This document shows, in pieces, positions 34,751-45,705 of a DNA stretch of 64,000 nucleotides (position 1 is its first letter; the number at the start of each line of letters is the position of its first letter). A program made the translations under genes and the position numbers. The notes below the pieces were generated by a model. The model was not told where the DNA came from, did no database searches, and was given only the letters and a program-made list of their open reading frames with translations. The DNA comes from Phytophthora vignae f. sp. vignae (Eukaryota; Oomycota; Peronosporomycetes; Peronosporales; Peronosporaceae), in assembly GCA_016169955.1 (NCBI GenBank), contig JABJUM010000020.1, positions 372,001 to 436,000 of the forward strand, written 5' to 3'.

Positions 34751-35768
34751 TGTGGAGTCAGAAATCTCACGGAGCCGGTCTCGCACAAACTCGGCGCGTC
34801 TGGATAGCGGGCGCGCCGAGCAATCTATTTCCCGGTTGTTGGAGTAGCGTATCTTCGAATATAGGGCCCAAGTCTTTGCAGGCTTCAGAGTTGGGGGGGT
34901 TCTTGGTTGACGCTTGTTCCTTGCCGTAGGGCGTCGAGCCTCGGGCGTGCGGCGTTATCGGGCCGGCGTTTCCTTGGCGTTCTCGTCGGGCGTGCGGCGT
35001 TATCAGGCCGGCGTTTCCTGGGGCTTGTGTGGCGTTATCGGGCCTACACGGGGGTCTTGCGCACGGCGGTTATCAGGCCAGTGCGGCCCTTCGCCTAGGC
35101 AGCGCGTTATCGGGCGCCCACCTAAACGGTATACGTTTAACGTGCCTTTATCTCAGCACGGGTCTGTGGGGGGGGGGGGGGGGGTTGAGCACCCAAACCA
35201 GCAGGCGACGGGGGGCCGCGATATCGAGGCGGCTCTGCTTGCCGACGCTTGGTGGTTCCCCTGGAACCGGAGGGAAGACTGGAGGTCTTTGTGGTTCAGA
35301 GAAATTTCGGGACTGAGTCCTTACCCTATCCTATCTCCTTGCTACTGGCTACTCCCTACTTCGTGCTTGCTAAGCCTACCACCCTACGCCTTTCCTTGCG
35401 TCTGTCGTGCTTGCACTACCGTTCTGCAACCTGATTTGCGTAACGTAATCCAGATCTTACCTCGACGCGTTTTGCTCGGCGGGGTCTGGGCTCGGCGCGT
35501 TTTGCTCGGCGCGTTTTGGCTCGGCGGGTTTTGCTCGGCGGGGGTTAGGGTCGGCGCGTTTCACAGAGACGTGGCTCTGGTCGGTGACAACGCGTCGCAC
35601 TGGATTCTGCCGCCGTGTCCCATAGCCCATCACCCTCGTCGGCTTTCCCGTCCATCTCCGGCGCGTCGCGCCCCATCAGCCGCGTCGAGTTCCATACGTC
35701 GCGTCGAGTTCTATCACCGCGGCGCCTTCTCCCCGCCGCCTAGTTCGCTCTCTTCGCGCTATACCACA
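34751..35768 (-). repeat. Nested element 3' LTR (left copy)
   Basis: About 1 kb. It contains degenerate GGCGTTATCGGGCC units (about 34950-35060), a G-run of about 14 (35166), and a CTCGGCG[C/G]GTTTTG minisatellite (about 35460-35560). ORFs inside it are products of these repeats. Confidence 0.85.
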
Positions 35769-35857
35769 TCCGTCCCGCTGCCACGCACGCGCACTCCCCA
35801 GGTGGGTGTGTCGTCGCAGGACGTGCCCCGCGCTCTTCGCCGTTACCGTCTGCTATC

Positions 35858-37556
35858 ATGGCTCACCGCCACGACGTCGACGCCCAAGACATCGACATGG
35901 AGGAGGAAGAGCTCGACACGGACGACCTCGAAGTTGCTGGCTGCGTGATCTGCGCCCTCGGCGCGCGTCGGCCTCGCCTGCCCGCTCCATCTCCAGTCCA
36001 GCTTCCGGCTCCAGGTGCCCCTGTCCACTCCGTGTCAGCTCTCGTCGCCGACGCGCACACTCCCCGGCGCGAGAATAGAGCGTTGCGCGCCCAGTGCGAG
36101 TTCGTCTCCGTGCACAACGCGGGCCTGGCTGTTCACGCGTCCGTGTTACACGAGCGGAACCTCGCGATCCCACGTCGCGCTACGAGGGTTACCGTGCCGG
36201 CATGATTCGGCTAGAGCAGGCGCTCCTCGCTAGGGAGCGTGCCGAACAAGACTACGTTGCCATGGAGGACCGGGTGGCCAACTTCCGTGAGCGCGCCGAG
36301 CACACTGATGCCGCCGAGTCGAGGCTCCGGGCCCAGGAGGCTGCCTCGATAGAGCAATACCGGGATCTTCAGGCCGAGCTCCAGACGGCGCGGGGTCAAG
36401 TCGCCGACTTGACTGCCCGGCTCGCGCAGGCCCCTGCTGCCTCGTCAACTTCTGCGGTCCCGTTGGTGCAACTCTTTGCTGCGCAGGGTGAACGTGACGA
36501 CGCGCGCGCCGTGCGCGACGATTTGCGCGTCGAGCCCGACGGCTTGCGTGTCGAGCTCGCAGCTGCCCAAGCTGCCCTTGCCCCCGTCCAAACGCGTGCG
36601 AATGCTGCCGAAGCTGAGCGGGATCAAGCTCAGGGGCAGGTGACTACCCTCGAGCGGCAGCGCGACGCGGCTCTCCATGAGCGCGATCGTCTGAGTCGAA
36701 CTCTCGCAGTCGTCGAGCAAGAGCGTGATGGGGCTCGCGACATGCGAGATCAAGCGCTTCGAACCTCGGCGGCCCTGAAGCGTGCACGAGACTCGGTCAT
36801 CACCGAGAGAGACCAAGCTCGTCAGGCCCTGACCACCCTCGAGCAGCAGCGTGCCCCGGTCGACGAAGAGCTACGGGTAGCCCGTGCGTCGCTCTCTCAG
36901 AGCCGTACGGAGGCTGAGCGGCCCAGAACTTGAATGCTCCCTTGCAAGACGACCTTCGGCGCGCCAACGCTCTCCTGGTGGCTCACGCTGAGGAGCGCCG
37001 GCGACGCGCATCCGCGAGTTGGAGGAGTCGGTGAGTAACGCTACGACCCTCCGTGTGGCGGCCGAGTCCGAGCTGGCGCGTGCTCAGGCGGGCGAGCTTC
37101 GAGCCACGTCCCGCGCGGCACTGTACCGAGCGGGGTGTCTGCCCTGCGACCGTCTTCCCAGCGGCGCCAAGGGACCGTCGACTCTCAGACGCATCGCCTC
37201 AGCGTCCGGGTCGTCGAGCTGGAGGAGGAGCGCGACCTGGCCATCCGAGAGCGCGACGAACGCGCCATGGCTTGGCGTCGGATGATCCGAGACGCGCGTC
37301 GGGGTCGAGAGGTGGTCCAAAGAGTGCGCGACGAGCTTGCCGGTCGACTCGCCGGGATCGTCCGTCGCGTCGGTCGGCGGGCAGATTGACACCGCTGACT
37401 TGGTCCGCCGGCTGGAGGCCACGTTCACCGCGGAGGTGAACGCCGCCGTTCCTCTACCTCCTGCTGTTCCCCATCCAGTGACGCCTCGGGGCGTTCCTTC
37501 TGTCTCCGTTCCCGGAACGCGCACGACTGCCCCCGGAGGAGCTTCCGCGTCCAGCC
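35858..37556 (+). pseudogene. Antisense ORF block of the nested element: coiled-coil protein, 5' part
   Basis: Opens at ATG 35858 (MAHRHDVDAQDIDMEEEELD), shifts frame near 36165, and continues as a long Glu/Arg/Ala/Gln coiled coil (36202-36933; ERDQAR-type heptads). It then reads on in further frames to about 37556 (VRRLEATFTAEVNAAVP), where a Pack-MULE-like element is inserted. Composition favours the plus strand over the shadow minus frames. The direction is opposite to the element's own transcription. Coiled-coil gag-like proteins are common in oomycete LTR elements, so a structural role is possible. At least two frameshifts are present. Confidence 0.5.
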
Positions 37557-37714
37557 AGAGGTTAGGATAATCGACCAAATCACGGTATTAGTAATACTGG
37601 CCCTACTGGAGGTCTAGTATAAATATCGGTTATACAATACTTTCGTATGGAAAACAAGTATTGTATTAATACTTCGGGTTATACTTTATACTAGTACAAA
37701 TCTATGTGGCCCAC

Positions 37715-37934
37715 ATTAGTTTGGCTTCGCGGGCCTGCCGACCAAGACGCGCGTGCACCTCGTGCACCTCGTGGCGTTCCGCTACGAGTTCAAGCGCTTC
37801 AGTCCGAGCCACACGGCGGGCGGAGCCTGGTCGCACCTCTTCTGGCCGGCCTTCCACCTGCATCACACGATGATCGTGACGGTGCTGAACACCAAGGACT
37901 TGAACCTGGGCAACCTCACGCCAACCAACGGGGA
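37715..37934 (+). pseudogene. Second captured fragment, opposite strand
   Basis: Plus-strand frame reading VHLVAFRYEFKRFSPSHTAG and SHLFWPAFHLHHTMIVTVLN, coding-like and abutting the inverted acyltransferase fragment near 37935. It may be the downstream part of the same acyltransferase gene, inverted on capture. That is inference from composition and adjacency only. Confidence 0.4.
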
Positions 37935-38448
37935 TGAACTTCAGCACAGCTTTACCAGTGCTACGAGCACCTTCCGACAGCACGACGACCGTCCCCGAAG
38001 CACGCTTCACCACGTCCGCGGTCTTCCTCGTGGACTTGAGGCGCTGCGCGCTCACGGGCAGCTCCAGCGACCGGTAGCGAGCCCCCACGAGTCCACAGAC
38101 GTGCACGAGCCAGGTACAGAACCTCCAAGAAGCTCTTGTAGTTGCACACCACAACATCCCCCGACCCGACGCGGGACGAGCGGTTGGAGCTCTTGGCTTT
38201 GGCTGTAGCGAGTTCAAGACGCCGCGTATTCGCAGCCTCTTCCGAGGAGAAGACTCCGAAAATCAGTTGCAGGAGGGATCACAGCAGCCACTCGGTCACG
38301 CGCTCCAGGAGCCGCCCCAGCAAGGGGCCCACGGACAGGATTGACACAATCAGTTTCATCGGAATGATCGCCACGGAGCCCATGAGTACGAGCGGGAAGC
38401 GCACCAGCGCCAGGCACGAGGGCTGTACTTCTCCCTCCTCGATCGATT
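37935..38448 (-). pseudogene. Captured fragment of a PlsC-type acyltransferase
   Basis: Inside the Pack-MULE, minus strand. A hydrophobic segment (FPLVLMGSVAIIPMKLIVSI, about 38400-38330) is followed, after a stop, by GDVVVCNYKSFLEVLYLA (about 38165-38110) and, after a frameshift, by GTVVVLSEGARSTGKAVLKF (about 38005-37945). The last matches acyltransferase motif III (xxEGxRSxG). The typical motif I HX4D is not obvious; NYKSFLE sits in its place. It is a lysophospholipid-acyltransferase-like fragment, broken by at least one stop and one frameshift. Confidence 0.55.
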
Positions 38449-38539
38449 AGTGACCCAAACTTTGGGCCATATGACTATTTGTTTTCAAAGTACGTCAGTC
38501 TGAGACCGTCACATTGCGACTTGTGTCAACCGCCGTCAT

Positions 38540-38712
38540 GCCTCGCCGCGTGTCCAACCGAGCTGCCGAACGGGAAACCGCTGTCGGAGGAGCAGCCCGA
38601 GCAAGTGGACGAGGGCGTGGAGGAGTTCCTGCGCCAGGAGGAGGAGTACCGCAAGCAGTTCGAGCCCGTGGCGCTGTTGAAGCGCGACAACATCCCGCTT
38701 CTGGAAGTATAA
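38540..38712 (+). pseudogene. Third captured fragment, C-terminal exon
   Basis: Plus-strand frame ending at a stop at 38710-38712: LPNGKPLSEEQPEQVDEGVE, EFLRQEEEYRKQFEPVALLK and a final NIPLLEV. Charged and helical, it resembles a genuine protein C-terminus, but I do not recognise the family. Confidence 0.4.
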
Positions 38713-38880
38713 CCGCAAATATTATTGGTATTACCAATTCTGAGGAGTAGTATTACTTCAGTTATCCTTATACATTCGCCCAAAACACGAGTATAAGTAT
38801 TAATACAATCTGTATTAATACCGAAATTGTATTACTCAGTAATACAATACTTTGAATTATCCTAACCTCTGCGTCCAGCC

Positions 38881-40192
38881 CCCCGTCTTCAACAGGGAAC
38901 TCTTCAGCTCCGGCGTCTCGCTCCCCTCTTCGACGGCGAAGCCGACGGCCGTCTACTGTGGCCAGCACAGCGGCTACGGACAGCGCGGTCGCCCAGGCGT
39001 CGCCGGTTGTGCCATCGCCGTCAACCACTACCGCGGCCGCCCAAGCGCTCTCGGACGCGGCGCTATTCGGGTCGGAGTCATCGGACAGCGATGTTCAAAC
39101 ACGACAGCCGAGAACCAAGAGGCAGCGACTTCGACAGCACGGATCGCGTTCTCGTCCATCGTCGCGCTCCTCCACCCTTTCGCGTTCGCGTTCCCGCTCG
39201 CCTTCTTCGGCGTCGACGCGTTCGGCGGGGTCTGCGCGCTCGGCGGGGTCGGCGGCTTCGCGTCATTCGCCCCCTGTGCGCTCGACGCGCTCGTCACAGG
39301 GAGGTCGTGCTGCAGCCGGCACTGGGTCCGCCCTCGGTCCAGGTGACTCTGGCGACTCCAGCGGCGACGACTCGTCCGCCTCGTCGTCGTCCCGCGCCTC
39401 GTCCTCAAGCACCGCCTCCAGTAGCCCGGCGGGGAATGCTCCGGTGGTGCCCTTCTTCGGCCCCGGGATTCCGCCTGCCGGAACTCCGTCTGGCTGGGGG
39501 CATTCTCGCTACGCTCCCTGGCCTAAGCGTGTGCGACGCCTCCGCCTCCACCTGATCACCGTGCAGGAGCTGCGGACACTCTTCCTTCCGCCACTCGGCT
39601 GGGTCCGCGCCGTGCCCCCGCCCCGCCTGCGAACTGGAACCGGGCCCTCGTGACTCCGGCCAACGTCGAGGCGCTGTATGCGACTCGGCCGTGGCGGTAC
39701 CTCGCCCAGATGGCTGAAGCGCTCCTCTTCGCATCCGGCGACGCAGCGTTCCGCCCGTTCCGGCACCACGTCGAGCATTGGGCTTACTGGGAGTCCACCC
39801 ATGAGCTGCCTGTGCAGGGCGCGGCGTGGAAGAGGTGGCGTACAGCTCGCAACTCGCGTCGCTCTCACGCGGGCAACCACCTCAACAGCCTGCTGCAGCT
39901 GGTGGTCGAGTTGTTCCGTCAGGGACTTGCCGACATGAATCTCTTGTTGGATCCGGCGATGCTCCACTTCCCGCCTGCGCACACGTCGGTCGGACGCTGG
40001 TATCCCGGCGTCCAGCACGCGACGTTACAAGCCGCGCTCGACGACGTCGACGCGCAGGAGCCCTGGCGTCGGTTTCACCGGACGCCGCTCACCGTAGCGG
40101 AGATGGACGCCCACGTGCGCTGCCAGGTGACACGCGATCACCCTGCCTTCCATGTGCCGCGCCTTGCCGGTAAGTTCGTCCAGCAGATTTAA
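38881..40192 (+). pseudogene. Antisense ORF block of the nested element, 3' part
   Basis: Resumes after the Pack-MULE. The 38958-39653 frame is Ser/Arg-rich (RPSSRSSTLSRSRSRSPSSA), like an RS or nucleic-acid-binding tail. After a frame change, 39650-40192 encodes a more globular domain (NVEALYATRPWRYLAQMAEA, HAGNHLNSLLQLVVELFRQG) ending at a stop at 40190-40192. No zinc knuckle is seen. It converges on the minus-strand ORF block that ends near 40458. Confidence 0.5.
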
Positions 40193-40457
40193 GGCTAGCC
40201 CGTCGTCGCAGCCCGAGGCGGCCGTAGCACCTAGTTGTCGTAGCCATAACACCAACACGTAGCCTTGATTCTTTCCTCCGTTTCCTTCCACTTTGTCACA
40301 TCCTTTTTATGAGACGACCCCCCGTCGTCCCATCTTCAGCAACAGGCTGGTCCTCCTCACTTCCCTCATCCAATCCTCCCGTTCCGGCCATTCACAGAGT
40401 AGGGGCTCTCCACCAATCCGTCCGTCGGCAGCCTCCCTGCCGACTTCCACCGCGCCA

Positions 40458-42747
40458 CTAAAGGTGCTCACCCACCAGGGCTTGGTTCAGCCGCCCCTCG
40501 TCGTCGCGCGAATAGATCGCTCCAAGACGATAACGGCCGATTCGCTGACGTGAGAAGTCGCGTCGCCACTTTCCGCGGCTGAGATACTGTTCGTCAGTAC
40601 AGCCTCTCCCGGTCACGTCGAACTCGCGGCGCGTGCCCCCATATCGGGAAGATCGATCGGCATACAGCTTCAGGGTCGTCTCCCCATCGTCCTTAGCGCG
40701 TGTCGAAGGGAGCTCCGGTAAACTCGTCTTGGCGCAGTCAAACGGTCCGTTTGTCGACGCCCCCAAACACGTTACGGTGTACGACGGAAACTCCTTGACG
40801 GGGTTTCGCTCGGAGGTACAGACGTCGAAAGCCAGCGGGTGAAGCCAGCTACTCGTCTCGCGACGCGACTCGTTCGTGTTGCCCTCCGCTTCGGCGCACA
40901 ACATGAAGCATCGCATCTGCGTGATCTGTAGCACCTGTCGCTCGGACTCGGCGCACTGGTCCAGCATTTTTCCGACGGCGACTAGCGCTACACCGCAGAT
41001 CTCGGTCGCGCGCGAGCCGAAACGAGGGCTCCAAGTCCACCACGACGCCAACCGGCTTGGCGTGCTTGTCCCTGAACTTCGAGCACGCAACACCGTCACA
41101 CTTCACAGCGCATACGTCCCGGCTCACTTTCGGAGGCACCTCGTCGCGGACGTCGACGTGCTCGTTCGACGGGGTCGTCCCATTGATCGAAGCGCGGACG
41201 CGGTTCAGCTCGGAAACGTCCTCGGCCGAATACTGACGAGGCGTGCCACCCGTCTCAAGACGTACGACGTGCGTGCTCACCAACGTGGCGCCCCGAGACA
41301 CAACATCGATCCTGAGCTCTAGATCGCATGCAGCCCCATTGCGCCGCGATTCAAGCAATACCACATCGCCGAATTCACTTCCGCCGTGTTCGTCGCCGCG
41401 ACTTCGCCCCGGGACCGAACTGCGTCGTCCCCAGCTTGGCCACCTTCTAGTGTGTTGACCTGCGCGAGTCGACGGCGCTGAATGATGCATGTCCCTCGGC
41501 GCGTTGATTCGGCTCCGTCGCGTAACGTGCTTCTCGTCGCGACCCATGTGTCACCCAAAAACTTGAATACACCACCAGGTCCGATGCCAGACGCGACTTC
41601 GCTTAGCGCGCCGTACCGGGGCATGACTCTCTGCGCATTTAGCCGCTCTGGGAGGGGCCTTGGCCAGACTCGACGGGTTCTGAGCAGCCAGCTCTTGTAG
41701 GACAACTGGAGCTCTGCCTCTGGTGTTCGTCGCGCGTGAAGAAGCCGAGTGCATCATCACCGCAAAGACGTATGCCGTCCCGCACCCCGAATCTACGTTC
41801 TCTGGCGTCGGCGGGTCTCGTTCCGGCTCGCTGGCGACAGGGTTGGCCTCGTCGCAGTTTCCCTCGTCGCGATTTTCCGCGTCGAGATTTTCCACGTCGA
41901 GTTTTTCCGCGTCGCATTCTTCGACAATGAGGTTGTCCAGTGACGCCGTTTCTGGATCTAACGGCCGGGGCCGGATGCCTTCTCCCGAGCGGTCCGCCGG
42001 CGGTATGACCACCACCTGCGCCTTAGTTGCATTGGCGTCACCATCGCTCGTCCCGCGTCTCGCGTCGGCGCGACTGCCCATCGGGCAGCATGCAACTTCT
42101 GGCGTCCTCGTCGTGCTGGGGCTCGGCGCGTCCTGCACTTCAGTAGGCTGGATGACCTCCACCTGAGTCTTAGCCGAGCCAGCACCGTCCATTGCCCTCC
42201 GCATCGCGTCAGCGCAATCGGCCGTCGCGCGACATACACCGCGTTCCCCGGCGACCTCCTCTCGGTGGCGCTGTGTCGTCGCGTACCGGGTTTGCGACGA
42301 GTTTCCCGTCGCGTCGCCGTCTTGAGTACGCGTCCAACCAGCACGTCGAGCCCCACAGCCCTGCCTCCACGTATGTCGTAACAGCGTGGGGCTTGTAGTG
42401 CGTCTCGGGTCTGAAGTCAATATAGCTACCGACCCCTCGTCCACCGCCTCTCGGGTGGTAGGTTCATCGGTCCCACTGCGCATCGGTCGAGTGGCGCCTG
42501 GTATCTCGACCAGCAACCCTTCGGCTGGCGCGCCGTGGCATTCGCTCTTGTCGGCGGTGAATCGCGCCGCTTGCCTCGACGCATCGCACACGTCGCCTCG
42601 GTAGATCAAAGCTGGCGTCTTCATGCCTCTTGAGGTCAGGTAATAGCTCGAGGTTAATGGTGTGATGCCCTTCATCCGCTGCATCTTGCGCCGGTTGTCC
42701 AGTCCAGCAACTGTCAGGCTCCTCATCGATCCCGTCGAAGATCGCAT
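40458..42747 (-). pseudogene. Sense ORF block of the nested element, distal part
   Basis: Overlapping minus-strand frames (42747..41551, 41547..40849, 41099..40458) that read as one degraded coding region. Seen are pentamer-like repeats around 41920-41830 (LDVENLDAENRDEGNCDE), an Asp/Glu/Pro-rich stretch, and a charged distal part (YADRSSRYGGTRREFDVTGR). No protease, RT or integrase motif is recognisable. It follows the gag-like ORF after its stop at 42464-42466. Confidence 0.45.
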
Positions 42748-45674
42748 TCGACTTGTCCTTCACGATTTCGGGGGCGGAATTACTCCAACGATGAATTTCT
42801 CCACCTTTCTCCGCAGGTCGCATACCGTCGCACTTCTGGGACTTCGCATCTGGCCGTCTCATAGTGTCACATTCGGTCAGTCTCACATCGTCGTGTCCCC
42901 GCGACGCTTCGCTCCGCTGTCGCACGGTGTCACATTCCGTCCGTCTCATGGGCGACCCTTGGCCCAACTGTCGCACGGTGTCACGCTCGGTCCGTCTCAC
43001 GGTGTCGCACTTCTGGGACTGCTCCTGGGACGGTTCTGAGATGTTCCATCCCTCACGTCTCACACTGTCGCACTTATGTGACTCGTCGCCACTCGATTTC
43101 TCAACGTGCGACCCTTCGTCCGGCTGTCGCGCTGCGTCGCATCGCCGTGATCTTCCATAGAATTGCACGCCTCGCGCCTCGTTGCCCGACGAATCTTCGA
43201 CGAATTGTTCGGTTCCAGGCGCTTCGGCTGGGCGTCCCGCATAGTCGCTTCTCTGCGAGCCTTGGTCCGACTGTGCGCACGTCGTCCCCACGACGGCTAT
43301 TTCCGACATCATCTCGCACAACCGCACCGAGGGGCCATACTTCGGCGACTTGTCGGCCGGCGACGCATCCGCATTCGGCGCACACGTCGGTCCTTCTAGC
43401 AGTGAGTTCGCGGCAGCAACTGGGTACGGTCTCGACTCACTACCCGCGCGATCTTCCTCCTCTTGCTCACCCCGACACGCGTCGCATTTCAGATCTTCGT
43501 CCGTCGGCCATCCATACATGGGCCAGACGAGTTCGTCATCCCGCGAGGTCTCGTTATCGTCCCAGCTCACTTCATACGCCAAGTTCTGCCAATCTTGGTA
43601 TCGTCGATTAGTTGCCAGCACGAAGCGGGGCGCAGGCGGAAACACATCGGAGGGTGTCCACCAACCCACGTTCGTGCCTGCGTCGAGCGTTATTGTCTTG
43701 TCCGTGATGTTGATTACCCGCAGGTATGTTTGTCGCTCAGTCTTCGTCTTGAACATGGTTGTAGCCCACGTTTTGCTGCGCGTGACCCACAGGCTGGAGC
43801 GCAGGCGGACGTCGAGTGTCTGCCGCGGTTCGAGTTGCTGGAGCGCGTCGAGTGAGACTGGTCGCACTCGTGCGTCGTAACGCGATTGCTCGGGAGTCGT
43901 CGAGGCCTGCGCCGTACCCAACGGTTGCTTAGATGTCCTCGCAACCGGCGCGGTGACGGACATCACGGTGTGCCTAGCAAGTCCTTGCTGGCGCCTCTCC
44001 TTCGACGCGTCCCGCGTCGACATTTCTTGCGTCGAGTTTTTTCGCGTCGAGTTTCTTGGCTCGACATGAACTGCAGAGACATGGGTATTCGACGCCTGAG
44101 CTGTCGTAGACTGCGTGTTCGCCTCTTCCATCGTCTTAAGAGTTGCTCCCTTCAGATCCGGCAGAACCTTGATGCGCGCTGGCGCGACCTCACGGAGCGT
44201 AGCGCGCGGCGGCTCGCTCGGATGGATGGGAACCTCGTCCAGTTCCGGTGAAGCCGTGGTTGAGATCTCGACCGTGATCTTCGGCATCCCGAAGTCCTCG
44301 TCAAACAAGTCGGCGGGTTCTTCATCTAGGTCGCGTCGGGTCCTGGACCTCGACGTGGAATGCACACTCGACTCAGCCTGAAATGAAGTTATCATCTGCG
44401 TCGAGATTAGGTTCGTCCCAGGCAGAGTTACCTTGCGTTGGATGGATCCGACCAGGGCAGTCAACGGTACCAAGACGCCGCGGATCGTACGTGTCCACGA
44501 CTCGAGGTCCCAGTCATACACTCCCGTCCTCTCGGTGATGCCCAAGCTGAAGCCTGATTCGTGCAACATCGCGAAGAGTGTCCACGCGGCTCGCGTGACG
44601 TTCGTGAGCCTGTCAAAGTCCGGCATCCGGAAAGGGCCTGTAAACTTGATCACGTTGGGCTTGATGAAGCGCAGTATCGGAACGTGCTCCAGCAGCCGCA
44701 TCAGCTCCACTCCAGCAAGCATATACGTCATCTCTGTCGCGGTGAACTGACTCCCCGTGTCATCGCCTCTCGCATTGACCGGCGGTCCATCCGCCGAATC
44801 CGGCGCGCAGAGCATCTCCGGAGACTTGCGCTTGCACGACACGAAGCTGCTGTTGAAGTCCACGCCTGATTGGTATCGAGGTGGCGGTGAGGGCGTGGTC
44901 GTCGAGGTCTGGGCTGAGCCCGTCGAGGAACTCGGCGCGTCTTGGCCCACCGAGGAACTCGTCGCGTCTTGCCCGACGGATCCGGCGAGAATTGCCAAGG
45001 GCTCCTGCACGACGCGAATCGCGCGTAACCGGGACTTGAGATCCCAGTCACATAGCCTCTCAATCTCGAAAGCCCCCAGCACGAAGCCCGAGTCAAGCAG
45101 CATCTGGAAGAGGGCCGGCGCGGCGTAGGCGACGCTGGTGAGACTGTCGAAGTCCGGCGCCACGAAGGGGCCCGTGAAGTCGCTCACCAGCCTGGGCTTG
45201 AGGAAGACCAGGATGGGGTCCTGCTCTAGCAGACGTAAGAGCTCCGTGCGCGCCACGACGTACCGCACCTCCTCGACGGTGTACTACCGTCCCGCGTCCT
45301 TGCCATGCCGCTTAGACATCGACTCCTCCGCCGAGTCCGGCACGTAAAGCTTCTTCTTCCTCTTCTTGGACGACTTGCGCTTGGTGGAGGCCTTGGTGCT
45401 GGGTTGTTGTTGGTCGTCGTCCTTTGCAGGCTTTCGACCGATAGGACCGCGACTTGCGTCGCGGCCCCTCGCGGGCCCTCGTCGGGAGCCACATCGGGAA
45501 CGGCAAACTGTTCTTCGTAGCCCTCCTGGTCGTCGCTGGCCCCATGGCCTGTCGTGAAGGTTCCCTCAGAGATCCACCACGCGACAGGTCCTTCTCCGTG
45601 CTCTCTTGTCGTCGGCGACCTTCCAACCGACGGCGCACCTGCCTCCGATGCCTCTTGGATCGACGGCCTGTCAT
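42464..45674 (-). pseudogene. Gag-like polyprotein of the nested element, with duplicated domain
   Basis: Minus strand, starting just after the primer-binding site. An N-terminal Lys/Arg-rich region (45674-45290) is broken by frameshifts and a stop at about 45285. The 934-codon frame 45268-42464 has no ATG at its start. It contains two copies of a roughly 100-residue domain: copy A ELLRLLEQDPILVFLKPRLV...FTGPFVAPDFDSLT, copy B ELMRLLEHVPILRFIKPNVI...FTGPFRMPDFDRLT, each ending in a DWDL motif. A segment around 43800-43560 (TKTERQTYLRVINITDKTIT, then YQDWQNLAYEVSWDD) resembles the region that precedes RT in oomycete gypsy elements. A degenerate repeat with KCDxxRR/ECDTxRR follows at about 43080-42800. 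No RT follows. Confidence 0.6.
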
Positions 45675-45686
45675 TCGAAGTAGTAC

Positions 45687-45704
45687 TCCCGGGTCGCGGC
45701 ACCA
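45687..45704 (-). promoter_or_regulatory. tRNA primer-binding site of the nested LTR element
   Basis: Minus strand TGGTGCCGCGACCCGGGA, one base inside the LTR. It is the complement of a tRNA 3' end reading TCCCGGGTCGCGGCACCA. It fixes the element's orientation. Confidence 0.8.
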
Positions 45705-45705
45705 T

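Larger units (their letters stand above)
37557..38870. mobile_element. Pack-MULE-like element carrying host gene fragments
   Basis: Perfect 15-bp terminal inverted repeats AGAGGTTAGGATAAT (37557-37571 and 38856-38870), flanked by the direct 10-bp duplication GCGTCCAGCC (37547-37556 and 38871-38880), as expected of Mutator-like elements (9-11 bp duplications). The ends are AT-rich with many TAATAC motifs. The centre (about 37700-38715) is GC-rich and coding-like. No transposase is present. It lies inside the antisense block of the nested LTR element. Confidence 0.8.

Noticed and set aside
34914..35948. Open frames of up to 344 codons in the 1-kb LTRs (also 45454-46609)
   Set aside because: They are translations of LTR minisatellites (GGCGTTATCGGGCC, CTCGGCGCGTTTTG) and recur in both LTRs. 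No coding evidence.
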